A stretch of DNA of 36,716 nt, from NCBI GenBank assembly GCA_030040995.1, contig JASHOS010000224.1, positions 1 to 36,716 of the forward strand, in the 5' to 3' direction. The notes below the pieces were generated by a model. That model was given only the letters and a program-made list of their open reading frames with translations. It was not told where the DNA came from and searched no databases. The DNA is from Terriglobia bacterium. Its GTDB lineage: Bacteria > Acidobacteriota > Terriglobia > UBA7540. Below are positions 24,204 to 32,481 of the stretch, piece by piece (position 1 is the stretch's first letter; each line of letters opens with the position of its first letter). The position numbers and the translations under genes were made by a program.

Positions 24204-25066
24204 AAGTTATCCGGTGGAGTCCGGCACTCCTGGGACTGGCCTTCTTGATCCCGGGCTCCGGCGGACAATCTGCCTCCCGGATGAACTCGCCCGTTCTCTC
24301 TCACAAACCTCTCCCGCCCATCGCGGCGCTTCTAACCAGTGTTGATCGCCATCAACACGAGCTCGAAAAACTTGTCGAGGACTATGCGTGCACCGAAATC
24401 CAGCAACAGCAGTCCCTGGATAGCAAGGGAAGGGTCAAGAAGCAAACAACAAGCACTTTCCACGTCTTCTACCTCGATGGGGAGGAGGTGGATACGCTGA
24501 TCGCAAAAAATGGAAAGCCTCTCAGCGCGCCGGAACAGAAAAAGGAAAATCAGCGCGTGACAAAACTCGTAGAAAAGCTGCAGCGGCGCGAGGGCAAGTC
24601 CCGCAAACCCGGAGCAACCATTGGCATCGGCACCTTCCTGCGCGTCAGCTTGTTCCGCAACGCTCATTGGGGAATATTCCACGGGCAGCCCGTCGTTGTC
24701 TTCGACTTTAAGCCGAACCCATCCTATAAACCGCGGAATTTGATGGAAAGGGCAGCCCACGATCTTGTCGGCGTGGCTTGGGTGGACCCGCAGAGGCGCG
24801 AGGTCGTAAGGCTTCAGGCTTGGCTCGGCAATTCCCTGAAGCTCGCAGGTGGCTTACTGGCGACGCTTCAGAAAGGTTCGGAAGTGGCATTCGAGCAGGC
24901 CCCCGTCGCTCCGCAGCTTTGGATGCCCACCTACGCCGACCTGAATCTCTCGGCGCGCGTGTTCTTGGTCAAAGGAATGAAGCAGAGGCTGATCCTTCAC
25001 TATAGCGATTACAAGAGATTCAATGTGACGACGGCAGAAAAAACCCGAAACGCGGCGACTCAATGA
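24200..25066 (+). CDS. Exported protein of unknown function, acidobacterial LolA/RseB-like
   Basis: The 288-residue product begins with a signal-peptide-like segment (LLGLAFLIPGSGGQSA). The mature part has a helix (VDRHQHELEKLVEDY), strands around TTSTFHVFYLDGEEVDTLIAKNG, a lysine/glutamate-rich helix and a second half with VVVFDFKPNPSYKP, VAWVDPQRREVVRLQAW and LWMPTYADLNLSARVFLVKG. This order of beta strands resembles lipoprotein-sorting or RseB-like folds, and I recall similar proteins from acidobacteria. That memory is not a search. Function is unknown. It overlaps the receiver-like gene by four bases and is followed by the site-2 protease after about 118 bases. Confidence 0.6.
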   Translation: MKVIRWSPALLGLAFLIPGSGGQSASRMNSPVLSHKPLPPIAALLTSVDRHQHELEKLVEDYACTEIQQQQSLDSKGRVKKQTTSTFHVFYLDGEEVDTLIAKNGKPLSAPEQKKENQRVTKLVEKLQRREGKSRKPGATIGIGTFLRVSLFRNAHWGIFHGQPVVVFDFKPNPSYKPRNLMERAAHDLVGVAWVDPQRREVVRLQAWLGNSLKLAGGLLATLQKGSEVAFEQAPVAPQLWMPTYADLNLSARVFLVKGMKQRLILHYSDYKRFNVTTAEKTRNAATQ

Positions 25067-25184
25067 CCAAGCGCTGGCGCAGCGGCCGCGGCTTGCCAAT
25101 AGTCGCAGGGCGGCGCAAACTGGAAATAGGAGACACCCTGCCCGGGAGCATCGGAAATTGATCCCCGAGCAGGACAATGAGAAC

Positions 25185-26351
25185 ATGCGCTGGTCGTGGA
25201 AAGTTGGCAAAATTGCGGGAATCAACCTTTATATGCACGCCACGTTCCTGCTGCTGCTCCTCTTTGTGCTGTTTGCTTACTGGACAAACGGGCACGACAT
25301 GGCGGAAGCCTTGGTGGGAATCCTCTTCGTTCTGGTCATATTTGCCTGCATTGTGTTCCATGAGCTGGGCCACGCTTTAACCGCGCGCAAGTACGGAGTT
25401 CAGACGAGGGATATCGTGCTGCTGCCGATTGGCGGCGTTGCGCGCCTCGAGCACATGCCCGAAAAGCCCCGCGAGGAGTTCTGGGTGGCGCTCGCCGGCC
25501 CCGCCGTGAACGTAGCGATCGCCGCCATTCTGTTCGGCGCTCTCGTCGCGGCAGGAATGCGCGTGAGCTGGAGCGATTTGCGCGGAATCGGCGGCAACTT
25601 CGTCGAAAACCTGATGATCGTGAATTTGTGGCTGGTGGGATTCAACCTCCTGCCCGCATTCCCGATGGATGGCGGGCGCGTGCTTCGCGCCTTGCTTGCC
25701 TCCAGGATGGAGTTGGGGCGGGCCACGCAAATGGCTGCTCGGGTCGGAAAGGCCATGGCGTTGCTCTTTGGCGTTGCCGGCCTTTTCGGGGATCCTTTTC
25801 TGATCTTTATTGCGCTGTTTGTCTGGATGGGAGCAGACGCTGAAACTTCGATGGCCCTGATCAAAACGTCCGTCGCTGGCGTTCCTGTTCAGCACGTGAT
25901 GCTGAAGGAGTTCGCTACGCTTCGCCCCGACGACACTTTGGCCAGCGCCGCCAGGCATTCTTTAGGCGGATGGCAGCAGGATTTTCCAGTGGTTTTTGGA
26001 GACCGCGTGTTAGGCCTCCTGACACGAGAGGATCTCACGCGAAGTATAGCCGAAAAAGGACCGGAGCTTCTGGTGCGCGACGTGATGCGCCGTGAGTTTC
26101 TGACGGCTGACTCGCACGATACTGTCGAACACGCGCTGGCACTGCTTCAGGTGGGCAAGTACCGGTCGCTTCCGGTTGAGCACGAGGGCCGCTTGGTCGG
26201 GATGCTCTCCACAGATAATATCAATCATTTCATGGCTATGCAGGCCGCCCTTCGCCGCCAGAAAACCGCGAGGGAAGGCCGCCCTGCTCCTTCGAACCAA
26301 GGTTCGCCCTCGCAAAAAGCCGAGCCGCGCGATTCTGATCTTCCGGTGTAA
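25185..26351 (+). CDS. Site-2 protease family (M50B) zinc metalloprotease with CBS pair
   Basis: This 388-residue membrane protease cleaves within or next to membrane helices. It has several transmembrane segments, the zinc motif HELGH (H59, E60, H63), the third ligand region FNLLPAFPMDGGR with D162, and two C-terminal CBS domains (about residues 230-345) that usually sense adenine nucleotides. A Ser/Pro/charged tail follows. The CBS-containing subclass includes SpoIVFB-like and Rip-type proteases. I chose the ATG at 25185 because the protein then begins MRWSWKVGKIAG, as in relatives; a TTG at 25158 is possible. Its substrate is unknown, and no anti-sigma factor gene lies next to it. Confidence 0.9.
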   Translation: MRWSWKVGKIAGINLYMHATFLLLLLFVLFAYWTNGHDMAEALVGILFVLVIFACIVFHELGHALTARKYGVQTRDIVLLPIGGVARLEHMPEKPREEFWVALAGPAVNVAIAAILFGALVAAGMRVSWSDLRGIGGNFVENLMIVNLWLVGFNLLPAFPMDGGRVLRALLASRMELGRATQMAARVGKAMALLFGVAGLFGDPFLIFIALFVWMGADAETSMALIKTSVAGVPVQHVMLKEFATLRPDDTLASAARHSLGGWQQDFPVVFGDRVLGLLTREDLTRSIAEKGPELLVRDVMRREFLTADSHDTVEHALALLQVGKYRSLPVEHEGRLVGMLSTDNINHFMAMQAALRRQKTAREGRPAPSNQGSPSQKAEPRDSDLPV

Positions 26352-26780
26352 CTCCTCCTCGCGGCTGGCCGGCTCCGACCGGGCAGATTGCGCTTGTGCG
26401 CTCTCTTCTCACCAGGATGGCCGCTGCAACGCAAGGGAGGGGTCTCAACCCCACCGAGAAAGGGCGAGTTGAAAACCCGGCCTTTCCGCTTGCCTCCCCG
26501 TGAGAAATCCGGACTACCAGTTTCTTGGCGGCACGCGGCAATTTTGTGGATGAGCCGCGCCCACCGTTGTTCAGAATTCGGAATCCTCAATCCCGAATCG
26601 TGAATCCCGAATTTTGGGTTGCGACCCCGCTGCACCCTGCAAAAGAATCGTCCCAGCCGTCTCACCCATCCCCACCATCTCAATTGAAACTGCTATTTTT
26701 CCACTTGCGCATGAATAGCTTGGTTGCCTGCCAGATCGATCGAAACATCCGGCTGCTGCTCGTGCTGCAAAAGGCTGCCG

Positions 26781-26884
26781 TAGCGGGTAGCGCAGAGTCT
26801 CTCTCTTTGAGACTCTGCGGCTTTTATCCCCGGAACTCGAGAAAAGCCGCAGGCTTTCTGAAATGTGAGAGTCCGCGATATCCT
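26781..26884. repeat. 104 bp insertion inside repeat copy B
   Basis: Compared with copy A, about 104 bases are extra here and are bordered by a 7 bp direct repeat, GCTGCCG, at 26774-26780 and 26885-26891, which resembles a target duplication. The inserted block contains the hairpin at 26786-26825 and a second possible pairing, GCGGCTTTT (26817-26825) with AAAAGCCGC (26842-26850), which would compete with the first. Confidence 0.6.
26786..26825 (+). terminator. Terminator-like hairpin, GGTAGCGCAGA family
   Basis: CGCAGAGTCTC (26791-26801) pairs perfectly with GAGACTCTGCG (26809-26819) across a 7-base loop and is followed by GCTTTT. The 40-base unit matches that at 36467-36506 in length, flanks and loop position, with compensatory changes in the stem. 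No gene ends just upstream, so a terminator role here is unclear. Confidence 0.55.
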
Positions 26885-27325
26885 GCTGCCGCAGACAGTG
26901 ATCAGAGCGACGAATTGCGCGAAGTCACAGATAAAACTAGCGTCAGGTCTATCGAGCGACCGCAAAGCCAGAAAATACCCCTTATACCAGTAGTTCATTG
27001 TTATAAGTTGCTGATTTTAAAAGTAAATTAGAGGAACGAAGCCAAACGAACCCAAATTTCTGCAATGCCAAATGCTCACAACCAACTGAAAACAAGCATG
27101 TTATCGGAATAAAAAGAACGGCAAGTCACAACTCTTTTTTACCCAAAGGCTTGCAAGGAAAGTTGGGTTCGCCGTGACTTCGTAGTCCAGATCTTCCGAG
27201 CCACTGCTCCGCCCCTAACGATGCAGCAAGGGGCTGAAATCTCTCTGAGAAAGCACCTCAAATCAGGCATCGCAGTTTAGTACACCGCTTTACTTCATAG
27301 CTGGCCTTGTGTATTGTTAACCCTC

Positions 27326-28900
27326 ATGAAAATTACAGCCCCTTCTGCCGCCCACTGGTCCTCCATTAGCTGCGGCATTCTTTTCGTAATAATTTCCTGC
27401 TCCGCCCGTCCGGCGTTCGCGCAGGAACACGGCAGCGAGCAAGTTGCCAAACAATCCCCCGCCAAAGCTTCTGAACAATCTGCCAATTCTTCTAAGGAGA
27501 GCTCCGCGAAAAACGAACTGCCTCCACTGCCGCCCAACAAGAGCATCGAGCAGTCCACCGTGCTCGACGGCCAGACGCTGCAGTATGAGGTCACTGTCGG
27601 CACGATCAACGCACGCGACCCCAGCGGCAAGATCGCCGGCAAAGTCGTCTACACGAGCTACACAATTCCCGGCAGGGATCGCCCCGTCACCTTCGCCTTC
27701 AACGGTGGTCCGGGCGCCTCGTCGGTATTCCTCAACTTCGGCGCCATCGGCCCTAAGCATCTCGACGGCATCGGCAACAAAGGCGACAGCGCCTCCGGTC
27801 GCATCGTGATGAGCGACAACCAGGGCACATGGCTGGACTTCACGGATCTGGTCTTCATAGACCCCATCGGCACCGGCTTCAGCCGTTCGCTCGTCCCCGA
27901 GCCAGAGACCAAGAAGCTCTTCTACAGCACTGTCCCCGATATTCAGTACCTCTCCACCGTGGTCTATAAGTGGCTTGTCCAGAATGGCCGCATGACCTCG
28001 CCCAAATACATCATCGGCGAGAGCTACGGCGGCTTCCGCGGCCCGCGTCTCACCTATTACCTGCAGTCGCAGCTCGGCGTTGGAATCAACGGCCTCATTC
28101 TCGTTTCTCCGTACCTCAATCCCGCGGACGAGCGCAACGGTTACATCTACTCTCCCATTCCCTGGATGATTACGCTTCCGCCCATCGTCGCCGCGCATCT
28201 TGAGCGCGAGGGCAAATTGACGCCAGAAGCTATGCAATCGGTCATCGCCTATGACGAAGGCCCTTACGCCACTGCGCTCATCGCCGGCAACTCCAATCCC
28301 GCTTTGGAGCAGGCCATGGTCCAAAAAGTCACGCAGATGACCGGCCTCGATCCAACCTACATCAAGGTATCCGGCGGGCGGATCGAGACGGGATCCTATC
28401 TGCGCGAAGTCCGGCGCGAGCAAGGCAAGCTCGGCTCGATCTACGACTCGAACGTCACCATGCTGGACCCGTTTCCTTGGTCGCCCGAGCAGCGCGCCAA
28501 CGATCCCATCCTTGCTTCGATCATCGCGCCCACCACGGAGGCGATGGTCAACTTCGTCACGAACGTCGTCGGCTGGAAGACCGATGCGCCCTACCACACG
28601 CTTTCATATCAAGTGGGCGGAGACTGGAGTCGTGATGAGAACCTGCGCAGCGGCTCGGTCGCGCAGCTTCGCCAAGCTGTAGCCGCCGATCCTGGTCTTA
28701 AGGTGTTCATCGGTCACGGGTGGAACGATCTTTCCTGTCCGTTCATGGGCTCGGTCCTGAGCGTCAACCAAATGCCCGATGCGCTGCGCGAGCGCATCAG
28801 CATCCGTGAGTTCCCCGGCGGGCACATGTTCTACACCCGGAATAACAGCCGCATCGCCTTTCGCGGGGCTGTTAAGGCGGACCTCTTTAGCACCGAGTAA
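27326..28900 (+). CDS. Exported serine carboxypeptidase, peptidase family S10
   Basis: This 524-residue peptidase begins with a signal peptide (hydrophobic IISCSARPAFAQ region, cleavage likely after AFA). The S10 alpha/beta hydrolase features are complete: the oxyanion region FAFNGGPGASSV, DPIGTGFS, nucleophile S233 in GESYGG, D468 in GHGWNDLSCPF and H500 in PGGHMFY. It would trim C-terminal residues from peptides outside the cytoplasm. The ATG at 27326 gives the best signal peptide; a TTG four codons upstream is possible. It is followed 28 bases later by a GH54 gene. Codon use looks strongly C-ending compared with neighbouring genes, which suggests acquisition from another lineage, though this was judged by eye. 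Confidence 0.9.
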   Translation: MKITAPSAAHWSSISCGILFVIISCSARPAFAQEHGSEQVAKQSPAKASEQSANSSKESSAKNELPPLPPNKSIEQSTVLDGQTLQYEVTVGTINARDPSGKIAGKVVYTSYTIPGRDRPVTFAFNGGPGASSVFLNFGAIGPKHLDGIGNKGDSASGRIVMSDNQGTWLDFTDLVFIDPIGTGFSRSLVPEPETKKLFYSTVPDIQYLSTVVYKWLVQNGRMTSPKYIIGESYGGFRGPRLTYYLQSQLGVGINGLILVSPYLNPADERNGYIYSPIPWMITLPPIVAAHLEREGKLTPEAMQSVIAYDEGPYATALIAGNSNPALEQAMVQKVTQMTGLDPTYIKVSGGRIETGSYLREVRREQGKLGSIYDSNVTMLDPFPWSPEQRANDPILASIIAPTTEAMVNFVTNVVGWKTDAPYHTLSYQVGGDWSRDENLRSGSVAQLRQAVAADPGLKVFIGHGWNDLSCPFMGSVLSVNQMPDALRERISIREFPGGHMFYTRNNSRIAFRGAVKADLFSTE

Positions 28901-28928
28901 ATCAGTCGAATCTTCCAGGGAGCTCAAA

Positions 28929-29951
28929 TTGCGCTCGCTGTTCGGAAAAATACTGTCGCCCACCGTTATTCTTTTCGCCGTCGCGATCACCCCGGCCGGC
29001 GTCGCTTCACCGCAGACGATCGGACCTCGTCCGTGTGACCTCTACGCATCCACCACTCCCTGTGTTGCCGCCTTCAGCACCACCCGCGCCCTGTACCGCG
29101 CATACAGAGGCCCGCTCTACCAGGTCACGCGCCAGTCCGATAAAGCCCACACCAACATCGGCCTTCTCCCCGACGGCTACGCCAACGCCGCCGCGCAGGA
29201 TACCTTCTGCGCCAACACGTCCTGCACTATTACCAAACTCTATGACCAGTCACCCAACCGCAACGACCTCACGCCCGCGCCTCCAGGCGGCGCAGCGCGC
29301 GGACCCGGCCCCAACGGCCACGACCTCCCCGCGGTAGCCAACGCTCTCCCCGCAACCGTCGCCGGAAACAAGGTCTACGGCATCGCCATCTCCCCGGGCA
29401 TGGGCTACCGCAACGACAGCCCGAAACAAACAGCGGTCAACGGTCAGCCCGAGGGCGTCTACATGGTTACCTCCGCCCTCAATCTCAACAACAAGTGCTG
29501 CTTCGACTTCGGCAACGCCGAAGCCAACAATCTGGACAACAAAGCGGGGCACATGGACGCCATCAACATCATGTGTCACGGCAACCCGTGCACTTCCGAC
29601 GCAGGGCTCGACATGGAGGACGGCATCTACGGCCACCTCAAGGTTCCTGCCGGCACCACCTTCGTCACCGACATGGGCACGAGCGACGGTCAGCACACCT
29701 ACACCATCTACCAAGGCAACGCCCAGTCCGGAACCCTGACCACTACCGGCACCATCACTCTTCCCAGCGGCTATCAACCCATGCGACAGGAAGGAGCCAT
29801 CATCCTCGGCATCGGCGGCGACAACAGCAATTGGGCCAAGGGCTACTTTTTTGAGGGCGTGATGACCAGGGGAATGCCCAACACTCAGGCCATGGAAGCG
29901 GTGCAGAGGAATATCGTGGCCGCTGGCTACTCCGGCCAGCTTAAGCCATAA
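28929..29951 (+). CDS. GH54 alpha-L-arabinofuranosidase (AbfB catalytic domain)
   Basis: The 340-residue product is an exported glycoside hydrolase that would release arabinose from plant arabinan or arabinoxylan. It has a signal peptide followed by the GH54 start (PCDLYASTTPCVAAFSTTRA), GPLYQVTRQS, AAAQDTFCANTSC, the vicinal cysteine pair C190/C191 with nucleophile-position E198 in CCFDFGNAE, and GIGGDNSN with acid-position D298. The other cysteines (36/45 and 94/99) match the disulfides of fungal AbfB. The arabinose-binding CBM42 domain of fungal enzymes is absent. The start is inferred as TTG at 28929 with AGGGAG about seven bases upstream; no closer ATG exists, and the frame upstream overlaps the peptidase gene. 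Confidence 0.88.
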   Translation: MRSLFGKILSPTVILFAVAITPAGVASPQTIGPRPCDLYASTTPCVAAFSTTRALYRAYRGPLYQVTRQSDKAHTNIGLLPDGYANAAAQDTFCANTSCTITKLYDQSPNRNDLTPAPPGGAARGPGPNGHDLPAVANALPATVAGNKVYGIAISPGMGYRNDSPKQTAVNGQPEGVYMVTSALNLNNKCCFDFGNAEANNLDNKAGHMDAINIMCHGNPCTSDAGLDMEDGIYGHLKVPAGTTFVTDMGTSDGQHTYTIYQGNAQSGTLTTTGTITLPSGYQPMRQEGAIILGIGGDNSNWAKGYFFEGVMTRGMPNTQAMEAVQRNIVAAGYSGQLKP

Positions 29952-29982
29952 CCCTGCAGAGAGGTATGGAACCGTGAGAGTG

Positions 29983-31416
29983 TCAGTTCTCTGGCAATTT
30001 CAACGCCGCGCGCAGCTTGTCGGCGAGTGTGCCGAGGCCCTCGGCGGGAGGAGCATTGCGCTCCGTCCACTCGCGCACTTCGTCGGCCTCGCGCGCTTCC
30101 ATGACTGCTTTCGCGCTCAGGCGGATGCGCCGGCCTGACGGATCGACTTCCTGCACCATAACTTCAACGTCCGCCCCGACCGGAAAGGCTCGCCGGAGAT
30201 CGCCTTCCTTCGCGATGCCGGTTTCGCTCAAGGGGATCACACCGGTACGCCCCGGAGCCAGGAAGACGAACACACCGAATTTCTCGTGTCGCTCCACCTT
30301 TCCCGTCAGGCGCGCGCCCGGAACAATGCCGGGCCGGACTCCCGTTGCCCCCGCAGCCCGCCCCCAGGCTTCCGGAACCAGCGCCACCCCGATCCGTTTC
30401 TGCCCGGGGTCAATGGCGAGAATCTCGAACGTGGCCGTCATTCCGGAAGCGACCTGATCCGCCCAGCCTTCCGGTCGTCCGGTGGGCTCGAATGTGGAAG
30501 CATGGGCCAGCGCTTCGATGCCCGGCTCGAGTTCCACAAACGCTCCGAACTGCGTGACGCGCGTGACGCGGCCTGGCCGCACTTGGCCTACTTTGTACAC
30601 CTCGGGCACTCTCGACCAGGGGTCGGCGGAGAGCTGCTTCAACCCGAGCGAGATCCTCTGTTTTTCCTCATCCACGCGCAGAACCTTGACCGTGATCTCG
30701 TCGCCCGCTTTGACGATCTCCGCAGGGTCCGGCACGCGGGACCACGCCATCTCGGAAACGTGAAGTAGCCCCTGGACACCCGCGCCAAGATCGACGAACG
30801 CGCCGAACTCGCGGACAGAGGTCACACGGCCTGTCATGACCGCACTGGGGACGATCTTGTCGCGCACCTTGCCGGCATTCGCCCGCTGCTCGTCCTCGAG
30901 AAGCGCACGACGGCTGACGACGATGTTCGAGCCGCCTTCCTTGTATTCAATGATGCGGAATTGGTAGACACGCCCTTCGTGCGCCGGCGTGTTTGCGCCG
31001 CGGACGTCGATCTGGGAAATTGGACAGAATGCACGACGCCGGCCGATGCGCACCTCGTAGCCGCCCTTCACCTCCCGTTCAACCTTTCCTTCCACCGGCA
31101 GCCCGTTTTGGAAGGCCGCTTCGAACTGCCGATCGCTCGCGGCCGCTCCAGCCAGCTTGCGGGAGAGCGTGAGTGCGTCTGACGTCGATACCACCATCGC
31201 CTGAACCAGGTCGCCCACTGCGAATTCGAACTCGCCGTCAGCATTCTTCAATTCGGCGATATCCATTACTGCTTCACCCTTGCGACCAACGTCGACTAAC
31301 GCCACCTGCGGACCGATGGCGACAATCCTGCCCTCGACGCGTTCGCCTTCCTCGAGGCGCTTGGCCTGGACCGAAGCCTCGAACATCGTAGCAAAGTCTT
31401 CCAACTGATCACTCAC
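29983..31416 (-). CDS. RNA-binding protein with five S1 domains (ribosomal protein S1-like)
   Basis: The 477-residue product is built from five S1 repeats at about residues 23-88, 104-171, 190-261, 276-346 and 366-437. Repeats three to five are typical (GRVTSVREFGAFVDLGAGVQGLLHVSE type); the first two are more diverged, as in ribosomal protein S1, where they bind the ribosome. It may be a shortened S1 or a paralog that handles mRNA. It starts at a GTG (31416) with GAGGAG six bases upstream; the frame continues to 31455 but lacks such a site. It converges on the arabinofuranosidase gene with 31 bases between stops and no clear terminator. Confidence 0.87.
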   Translation of the reverse strand: MSDQLEDFATMFEASVQAKRLEEGERVEGRIVAIGPQVALVDVGRKGEAVMDIAELKNADGEFEFAVGDLVQAMVVSTSDALTLSRKLAGAAASDRQFEAAFQNGLPVEGKVEREVKGGYEVRIGRRRAFCPISQIDVRGANTPAHEGRVYQFRIIEYKEGGSNIVVSRRALLEDEQRANAGKVRDKIVPSAVMTGRVTSVREFGAFVDLGAGVQGLLHVSEMAWSRVPDPAEIVKAGDEITVKVLRVDEEKQRISLGLKQLSADPWSRVPEVYKVGQVRPGRVTRVTQFGAFVELEPGIEALAHASTFEPTGRPEGWADQVASGMTATFEILAIDPGQKRIGVALVPEAWGRAAGATGVRPGIVPGARLTGKVERHEKFGVFVFLAPGRTGVIPLSETGIAKEGDLRRAFPVGADVEVMVQEVDPSGRRIRLSAKAVMEAREADEVREWTERNAPPAEGLGTLADKLRAALKLPEN

Positions 31417-31490
31417 AGCACGCTCCTCGTCATGATTGGCTGGGACCGCCGGCACTCATTCCCTGGTGCCTGCGCGAACGGATAACCAGG

Positions 31491-31499
31491 ATTGTACCA
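31491..31499 (-). promoter_or_regulatory. Possible extended -10 promoter for the S1-domain gene
   Basis: On the minus strand TGGTACAAT is an extended -10 (TG, one base, then five of six matches to TATAAT). No good -35 is visible. Transcription would start near 31484, giving a leader of about 70 bases. Confidence 0.4.
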
Positions 31500-31798
31500 A
31501 CAGGATCATAAGAAGGGCGAACTCAACCGGTCGCCAGCGCCATTACGCGCGGTGTCCCATCCAGCGTTATCCATGGCACTTTGGATCACTGGAGAATCGG
31601 TCATTGTAGGGTTTTTATGTCCTCTTTGGCCCTTCGGTCAGATTCCCCGAGGGTTCGCGCCCATATACGAGCGCACTCGTGCAAGTCCAATCCCGACGTC
31701 CCCAAAGTCCCCGTCTCGGAAGTCTCTGGGAAGTTACCGTGCCCTCTCCGGCGCGGCTAGCGTTCCCTGCCGATTGGCAAGTCATGGCTTTTGGACTG

Positions 31799-31918
31799 GC
31801 CGTGACCGCCGATACCTATCCCGGAGAGGCCCTTATCAACCAGGCCTTCGCCAAGGATTTTTTCAACGGCGAGGATGCGCTGGGAAAAGCATTCCACATG
31901 GTGACTGAAGAAGGCAGG
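31799..31918 (+). pseudogene. Relic of a MacB/FtsX-type permease (ADOP-like)
   Basis: A 40-codon stretch reads TYPGEALINQAFAKDFFNGE then DALGKAFHMV, resembling the extracellular segment of acidobacterial duplicated orphan permeases (typical pattern: NQAFARxFFPGEDPLGKRF). Nothing on either side restores the rest of an 800-residue permease in any frame, so this is a degraded fragment. The remaining parts of 31417-32137 hold no gene, only a half repeat at 31979 and a small palindrome, TGTAACGAGAGTTACA, at 32048-32063. Confidence 0.45.
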
Positions 31919-31978
31919 AGGTTCCCCTCGCTTCGAGACACTCCACGGCAAGTGTCTGTGCCACCCCCCCAACAGAAT

Positions 31979-32000
31979 GGCGGCATAAAGCCGCCTCTAC
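31979..32000 (-). repeat. Half copy of the GTAGAGGCGGCTTTA hairpin repeat
   Basis: GGCGGCATAAAGCCGCC followed by TCTAC is the complement of the first hairpin of the elements at 10748 and 23727. The second hairpin and the terminal inverted repeats are missing. Confidence 0.55.
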
Positions 32001-32137
32001 GCGTCCGAGCAAATTACTATGGCGATACTAACCAGCATATGTAATACTGTAACGAGAGTTACACGGATTTAAACGAACCTTTTTCCCTGACTGCGAATCT
32101 AAGTAACTGAACGGAACGCTTCCGGACGGGGGACTTC

Positions 32138-32458
32138 ATGAGACCAGTCATTCAGATGGTGCTGTGGGATTCGGTGAAAGTGTTAATTGCGCTTCTGGCG
32201 CTGATCTACGCCGGTTTGGTTCTAACTGGCTACACAAGCGAGGGGCCCCGTTATCAGCCGCGACTGAGCTGGGCTGAACCGGGACGATCGAGTGAGCGAC
32301 TGCTGATCTGGACGGGCATTAAGGTTCTGGACGGCCTTTTACGGATACTGCGGTCCATGCTCAACCAGCTTTTCATGGCATCAGCGGATATCGGCCTGTG
32401 GTTTGTGGACAAATCCACATCCGAGGTCCAGCGGAAAGTACGTTCTAAGTTTCTGTAG
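32138..32458 (+). CDS. Small membrane protein, unknown function
   Basis: This 106-residue product has one clear membrane helix near residues 13-31 (VKVLIALLALIYAGLVLTG), a polar middle and a second, amphipathic stretch (IKVLDGLLRILRSMLNQLF). The C-terminus is charged. A purine-rich GGGGGAC lies six bases before the ATG, which supports a real gene. I do not recognise the family. It stands alone between a permease relic and a MITE-like element. Confidence 0.6.
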   Translation: MRPVIQMVLWDSVKVLIALLALIYAGLVLTGYTSEGPRYQPRLSWAEPGRSSERLLIWTGIKVLDGLLRILRSMLNQLFMASADIGLWFVDKSTSEVQRKVRSKFL

Positions 32459-32481
32459 ACGAATCTCTCCCAATCTACAGC

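Larger units (their letters stand above)
26615..27210 (+). repeat. Dispersed repeat, copy B (about 596 bp, with insertion)
   Basis: Homologous to 269-763 on the opposite strand, with clear nucleotide matches from TTGCGACCCCGCTGCACC to the TTCCGAGCC end. It carries an extra block at about 26781-26884. The surrounding gene-free region 26352-27325 has nothing else convincing. Between 26420 and 26614 there are short palindrome fragments and a repeated AATCCCGAAT motif (26587-26615). The open frame inherited from copy A remains open through the insertion, but I do not call it a gene. Confidence 0.8.

Noticed and set aside
26525-27031. Possible 168-residue protein in repeat copy B
   Set aside because: It mirrors an open frame in copy A, but the insertion and lack of conserved protein features make a repeat the better explanation.
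27317-28597. Open frame of 426 codons on the minus strand
   Set aside because: It is the antisense of the S10 carboxypeptidase gene, whose sense frame has full catalytic motifs. The antisense product is a composition artefact of C-ending codons.
31492-31908. Possible 138-residue protein
   Set aside because: A different frame over the permease relic, with no motif; the relic frame explains the sequence better.
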